A stretch of DNA of 15,495 nt, from NCBI GenBank assembly GCA_002428085.1, contig DJAA01000057.1, forward strand, positions 4,459-19,953, read 5' to 3'. This DNA comes from Sulfurimonas sp. UBA6014. Lineage in GTDB: Bacteria > Campylobacterota > Campylobacteria > Campylobacterales > Sulfurimonadaceae. The stretch's first letter is position 1; each line of letters begins with the position of its first letter. The notes beneath the pieces are model-generated. The model was not told where the DNA came from. It saw only the letters and a program-made list of their open reading frames with translations, and searched no databases. Below are positions 12,268 through 15,495 of this stretch, one piece after another. A program made the translations under genes and the position numbers.

Positions 12268-15200
12268 TTAAACGTTGTAATACGTCGCCGCTGGATGATA
12301 AACAACTAGGGCACTTGTTGACTGCTCGGGGTTAATCTGAAAAGTTTCGCTCAGCTCAATGCCAAACTCTTCGGGTTTGAGCAGGTCAAAAAGAGGACGG
12401 CTGAGCTCAAGGTCTGGGCACGCCGCGTAGCCAAAAGAGTAGCGACTTCCTTGGTATTTGTTCATCTGCACATCGCTGAGTTTGCTCCCCTCACCCTCTG
12501 AAATATTTAAATCGAGTCGAATCTGTTTATGAACCATCTCGGCGAGTGCTTCTGCGAGTTCTACTCCAAGTCCGTGAAATTGGTAATACTCTGTGTAGTT
12601 GCCCTTCTCGTAAATGACTCTCTCCGCTTCGCTGATTTTTGCGCCCGCACTCACGCAGGTAAGGGCTATAACATCATGTCTCTCAGAGTGAAAAAAGTCG
12701 CTTAAAGCACGGTGGGGCAGTTTTCTTTGCCTTGGAAAAGTGAACTGCTTTATAGCTCTTCCTATTACATGTTCAAGCGGTTCGCGGTTTACTTCATCGG
12801 GTGCATTGTAGCCTTCACTCTCATCAAAAATAAGAAGCGTATTGTCATCACTTCTGCAAGGCCAGTAGCCGTAAATGATGGTCGGCTCGAAGAGTTTTTC
12901 ATCTAAAAACTGTGCTTTTAGACGCTCATACGCTGGCATGACAACTTCATCCATCTGTTTTTTATGTGCCTCTTTACTCATCCCCTTCGAGCTATAGCCC
13001 CAACGGGATTTGAAAAGGATGCTATGGTTTACCCACTCAAACGCCATTTCAATTTGCACGGGAGTGAGTTTTAATTCTCTTCTTCCCCAAAATGGAGGCG
13101 TAGGAACTTTGACCTCGCGAGAGGGCATTTTAAGCTGCAAAAACGGAGGAATGATAACCTCTTTTTTCTCTAGTGTGACTTGCTCCTCTCTCTCTTTTGG
13201 ATGTAAATCGGTGTCAAAATTGCCTGCTTCTATGCGGCTCATGGCAGTGACTCCATCAAACGCATCTTTGCAGTAAAAGATGGGGCCATCATAAAAAGGG
13301 CGGCAAAAGTCGTCTATAAAAGCGCGTGTAAGTGCCGCTCCGCCTAAGAGAATAGGAACTTTTATGTCCGCTGCTTTGAGTGCTTCTAGGTTTTCTTTCA
13401 TGACCTGCGTTGACTTTACCAAAAGACCGCTCATGCCAAGAGCGCTTGCGTTGGACTCTTTGAGCGTTTTTACAAAAGTGTCCAAGTCGACTTTTATCCC
13501 TAGGTTTATGACTTTAAAACCGTTGTTGGAGAGGATGATGTCAACGAGATTTTTCCCCACATCATGAACATCGCCTCGTACCGTTCCCAAAACAAGAGTT
13601 GTATCGACCGCTTTATCGACTTTTGGCAGGTAAGGGTTGAGATAATCGACGGTTTTTTTCATAGTCTCTGCACTTTGAAGCACAAAAGGGAGTTGCATTT
13701 GCCCTGAACCAAAAAGCTCACCGACAACCTTCATGGCATCGATGAGAATTTCATTGACGATTTTCTCAGCTGCTATAGTTTTTCGAGCCTCTTCAACAAG
13801 CGGTATCATCCTCTCTTTATCGCCGTCCATCAAAAGTTTTGCTATTTTTTGCTCGTCGCTCATGAGCAGATACGCCGCATCTTCAACGTGGCTGTCTACG
13901 GCTTCTTTGGTGCTAAAATGTTCTATAAACTCAAAGAGCGAAGCCCCTTTTGGTTTTTTGTTGAAGATAAGATTGTTACAAATATTTTGTTCTTCTTTGG
14001 TGATTTTATTCAGTGGAATGATGTGCTTGACGTTGATGATGACCGAGGTGAGTCCCGCCTCGATACAGTGGTGCAAAAACATGGAGTTTAGGTAGGGTCT
14101 TGCATCTTTGTCAAGCCCAAAAGAGATGTTTGAAAGTCCTAAAACAGCTCCGACTTCGGGGTGAAGAAGGCGTAGCTTGCGTATGGCTTCGATGGTGTTT
14201 ATGCCGGCGTCAAAGTACTCTTCATCTCCCGAACCTAAGGTAAAAGTTAAAAGGTCAAACACTAAATCTTCAGGGTTAATGCCATGCTTTTTGGTGGCAA
14301 GTTCGTAAATTCGCTCTGCAATTTCTATTTTTCTCTCCACAGTTTTTGCCATGCCGATTTCATCGATGGTAAGACACACTAAAGCCGCGCCGTATTTTTT
14401 CGCCAACTGACAAACAGTGTCAAATTTTTCGATGCCATCTTCAAGGTTTACGGAGTTAATGATAGGTTTACCGCCTATGAGTTTGAGTGCTTCTTCAAGT
14501 GCCGCAGTTTGCGTAGAGTCGGGCATAATCGGGAGGTTTATTTTTTGCGCATACAAAGACATGACCGCGTGCATATCTCTTGTCTCATCTCGCCCTGCAA
14601 AGCCCACACTTACGTCTAAAGCATGAGCGCCCGCACGAACTTGTTGTTGCGCGACACTGAGCGTTCCCTCGTAATCTTCGGCGAGCAAAAGCTCTCTAAA
14701 AGCTTTTGAGCCCGTTGCGTTGGAGCGTTCGCCTATAAGCAAAGGTGCGGGTTCTTGCATGAGTGCGACGTTTGAGAAGAGACAAGCAAGGGCGTTGGGT
14801 TGTTTTCCGCATGGCGGGATTGGTGTCATGGCGGCAACTCTGTTTACGAGCGCTCGTATGTGTTGGGGTGTTGTTCCGCAGCATCCGCCGAGAAAACTTA
14901 CTCCGTTGAATGCGAGAAACTTTTCCTGTTGCGTGGCAAACTCATCGGGTCCCATTGGGTAGTAAGTATAGCCTCCGCGGTTTTGAGGAAGTCCTGCGTT
15001 TGCGTGAACGCTGATAGGCTTGCCCCACACTTCGCTTAAGGTTTTTACATGCTTTTGCACCTGTTCTGGTCCTGTTCCACAGTTAAAACCAAGGCTTAAA
15101 ATATCAAAAGGCTCTAAAATCGTCGCAATAGTTGCAGCATCAGTTCCTATGAGCATGGTTCCGCTGAGCTCGATGGTGACGGAGACCATCATAGGAATTG

Positions 15201-15495
15201 CGGTACCTCTTTGTTTGTTTGCCTCCTCGCAGGCATGAAGTGCGGCTTTGATTTGGAGCGGGTCTTGGCAGGTCTCAAGTAAAAAGACATCAACTCCGCC
15301 GTCAATGAGTGCAAGACAAAACTCGGTATAACCTTTAAACATTGCATCGTAATGAATATGCCCTAAAGAGGGAAGTTTTGTCCCCGGTCCGATAGAGCCT
15401 AAAACAAAACGGGGATGCTCAGGCGTGGAGAACTTTTCGCACTCCTCTTTTACAAGCAAGGCTCCGGCTTTGGTGAGTTCATAGGCTCGATGTCC
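12268..15495 (-). CDS. metH: Cobalamin-dependent methionine synthase (5' end outside the window)
   Basis: Transfers a methyl group from 5-methyltetrahydrofolate to homocysteine via cobalamin. The frame stays open to the window edge; the first visible residues are GHRAYELTKAGA, so about 85-95 N-terminal residues are missing and 1075 remain. In order: the homocysteine-binding barrel with its zinc cysteines (SLGFNCG at about 139, GGCCG at about 205); the folate-binding barrel beginning LIGERSNATGSKAF; the helical cobalamin cap; the cobalamin domain with DVHDVGKN (axial histidine near 643) and SGLLVKST; and the C-terminal AdoMet reactivation domain with RYSFGYAACPD. All four modules are in one chain, as in E. 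coli. The apparent start at 15459 is an internal TTG leucine. G+C is higher than in the neighbours in hand-counted lines (34/60 at 14581-14640 and 33/60 at 12361-12420, against 21/60 at 9601-9660). No cobalamin riboswitch is visible because the upstream region is outside. Confidence 0.96.
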   Translation of the reverse strand, partial: GHRAYELTKAGALLVKEECEKFSTPEHPRFVLGSIGPGTKLPSLGHIHYDAMFKGYTEFCLALIDGGVDVFLLETCQDPLQIKAALHACEEANKQRGTAIPMMVSVTIELSGTMLIGTDAATIATILEPFDILSLGFNCGTGPEQVQKHVKTLSEVWGKPISVHANAGLPQNRGGYTYYPMGPDEFATQQEKFLAFNGVSFLGGCCGTTPQHIRALVNRVAAMTPIPPCGKQPNALACLFSNVALMQEPAPLLIGERSNATGSKAFRELLLAEDYEGTLSVAQQQVRAGAHALDVSVGFAGRDETRDMHAVMSLYAQKINLPIMPDSTQTAALEEALKLIGGKPIINSVNLEDGIEKFDTVCQLAKKYGAALVCLTIDEIGMAKTVERKIEIAERIYELATKKHGINPEDLVFDLLTFTLGSGDEEYFDAGINTIEAIRKLRLLHPEVGAVLGLSNISFGLDKDARPYLNSMFLHHCIEAGLTSVIINVKHIIPLNKITKEEQNICNNLIFNKKPKGASLFEFIEHFSTKEAVDSHVEDAAYLLMSDEQKIAKLLMDGDKERMIPLVEEARKTIAAEKIVNEILIDAMKVVGELFGSGQMQLPFVLQSAETMKKTVDYLNPYLPKVDKAVDTTLVLGTVRGDVHDVGKNLVDIILSNNGFKVINLGIKVDLDTFVKTLKESNASALGMSGLLVKSTQVMKENLEALKAADIKVPILLGGAALTRAFIDDFCRPFYDGPIFYCKDAFDGVTAMSRIEAGNFDTDLHPKEREEQVTLEKKEVIIPPFLQLKMPSREVKVPTPPFWGRRELKLTPVQIEMAFEWVNHSILFKSRWGYSSKGMSKEAHKKQMDEVVMPAYERLKAQFLDEKLFEPTIIYGYWPCRSDDNTLLIFDESEGYNAPDEVNREPLEHVIGRAIKQFTFPRQRKLPHRALSDFFHSERHDVIALTCVSAGAKISEAERVIYEKGNYTEYYQFHGLGVELAEALAEMVHKQIRLDLNISEGEGSKLSDVQMNKYQGSRYSFGYAACPDLELSRPLFDLLKPEEFGIELSETFQINPEQSTSALVVYHPAATYYNV

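Noticed and set aside
14741..14790. The MetH folate motif IGERSNATGS differing from the common IGERTNVTGS.
   Set aside because: Conservative differences seen in MetH homologues of several phyla; no sign of altered function.
15457..15459. A metH start codon at 15459.
   Set aside because: The codon is TTG, the frame stays open to the window edge and the residues before it (HRAYELTKAGA) match MetH.
1..15495. Mobile elements, CRISPR arrays, tRNA or rRNA genes, toxin-antitoxin pairs.
   Set aside because: No transposase or integrase motifs, no regularly spaced repeats, no cloverleaf with GTTCRA-type arm, and every open stretch over 200 bases belongs to an assigned gene.

Overview
The window reads as core chromosome of a Campylobacterota (Epsilonproteobacteria) species, most like Sulfurimonas or a close relative. 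This is inferred from AT-rich coding sequence and from gene neighbourhoods I recall from the phylum. Those are: purM divergent from coaE-dapF (as in Campylobacter jejuni); speE beside coaE, the lspA/glmM/rpsT/prfA cluster, and tig-clpP-def-comM (as in Helicobacter pylori). I see no insertion sequence, phage gene, CRISPR array, rRNA or tRNA. Every recognised gene except the one at each edge is complete and shows no frameshift.

Layout. (1) 1-351: 3' end of an unrecognised + strand gene, convergent with purM across two hairpins. (2) 398-1590, minus strand: a 62-residue membrane protein (DUF2892-like) whose stop codon is built into the purM ribosome binding site, then purM. (3) 1699-3589, plus strand: a shortened, motif-poor spermidine-synthase-like gene, then coaE and dapF, joined by 1- and 4-base overlaps. 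(4) 3590-3690: convergent gap with a two-level palindrome. (5) 3691-5031, minus strand: rpsT then prfA. (6) 5159-6947, plus strand: glmM overlapping lspA, divergent from rpsT. (7) 7049-10548, plus strand: tig, clpP, a degenerate GGDEF protein and def. (8) 10549-10695: a hairpin-rich leader, then comM/yifB to 12204. (9) 12268 to the window end, minus strand: cobalamin-dependent methionine synthase metH, lacking only its N terminus, and visibly richer in G+C in the parts sampled by hand.

Functionally these are housekeeping genes. They cover purine synthesis (PurM), CoA (CoaE), meso-diaminopimelate for lysine and peptidoglycan (DapF), cell-wall amino sugar (GlmM), lipoprotein maturation (LspA), translation (S20, RF1, peptide deformylase), nascent-chain folding and proteolysis (trigger factor, ClpP), transformation (ComM) and methionine synthesis (MetH). 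The tig-clpP-GGDEF-def stretch puts chaperone, protease and deformylase together with what looks like a catalytically dead GGDEF protein that keeps a c-di-GMP-binding RxxD motif.

No clearly new biological system is visible. The points most worth a second look are the GGDEF protein inside the tig-clpP-def cluster, the reduced SpeE-like protein, the tiny membrane protein coupled to purM, and the structured non-coding segments at about 3607-3674 and 10614-10676.
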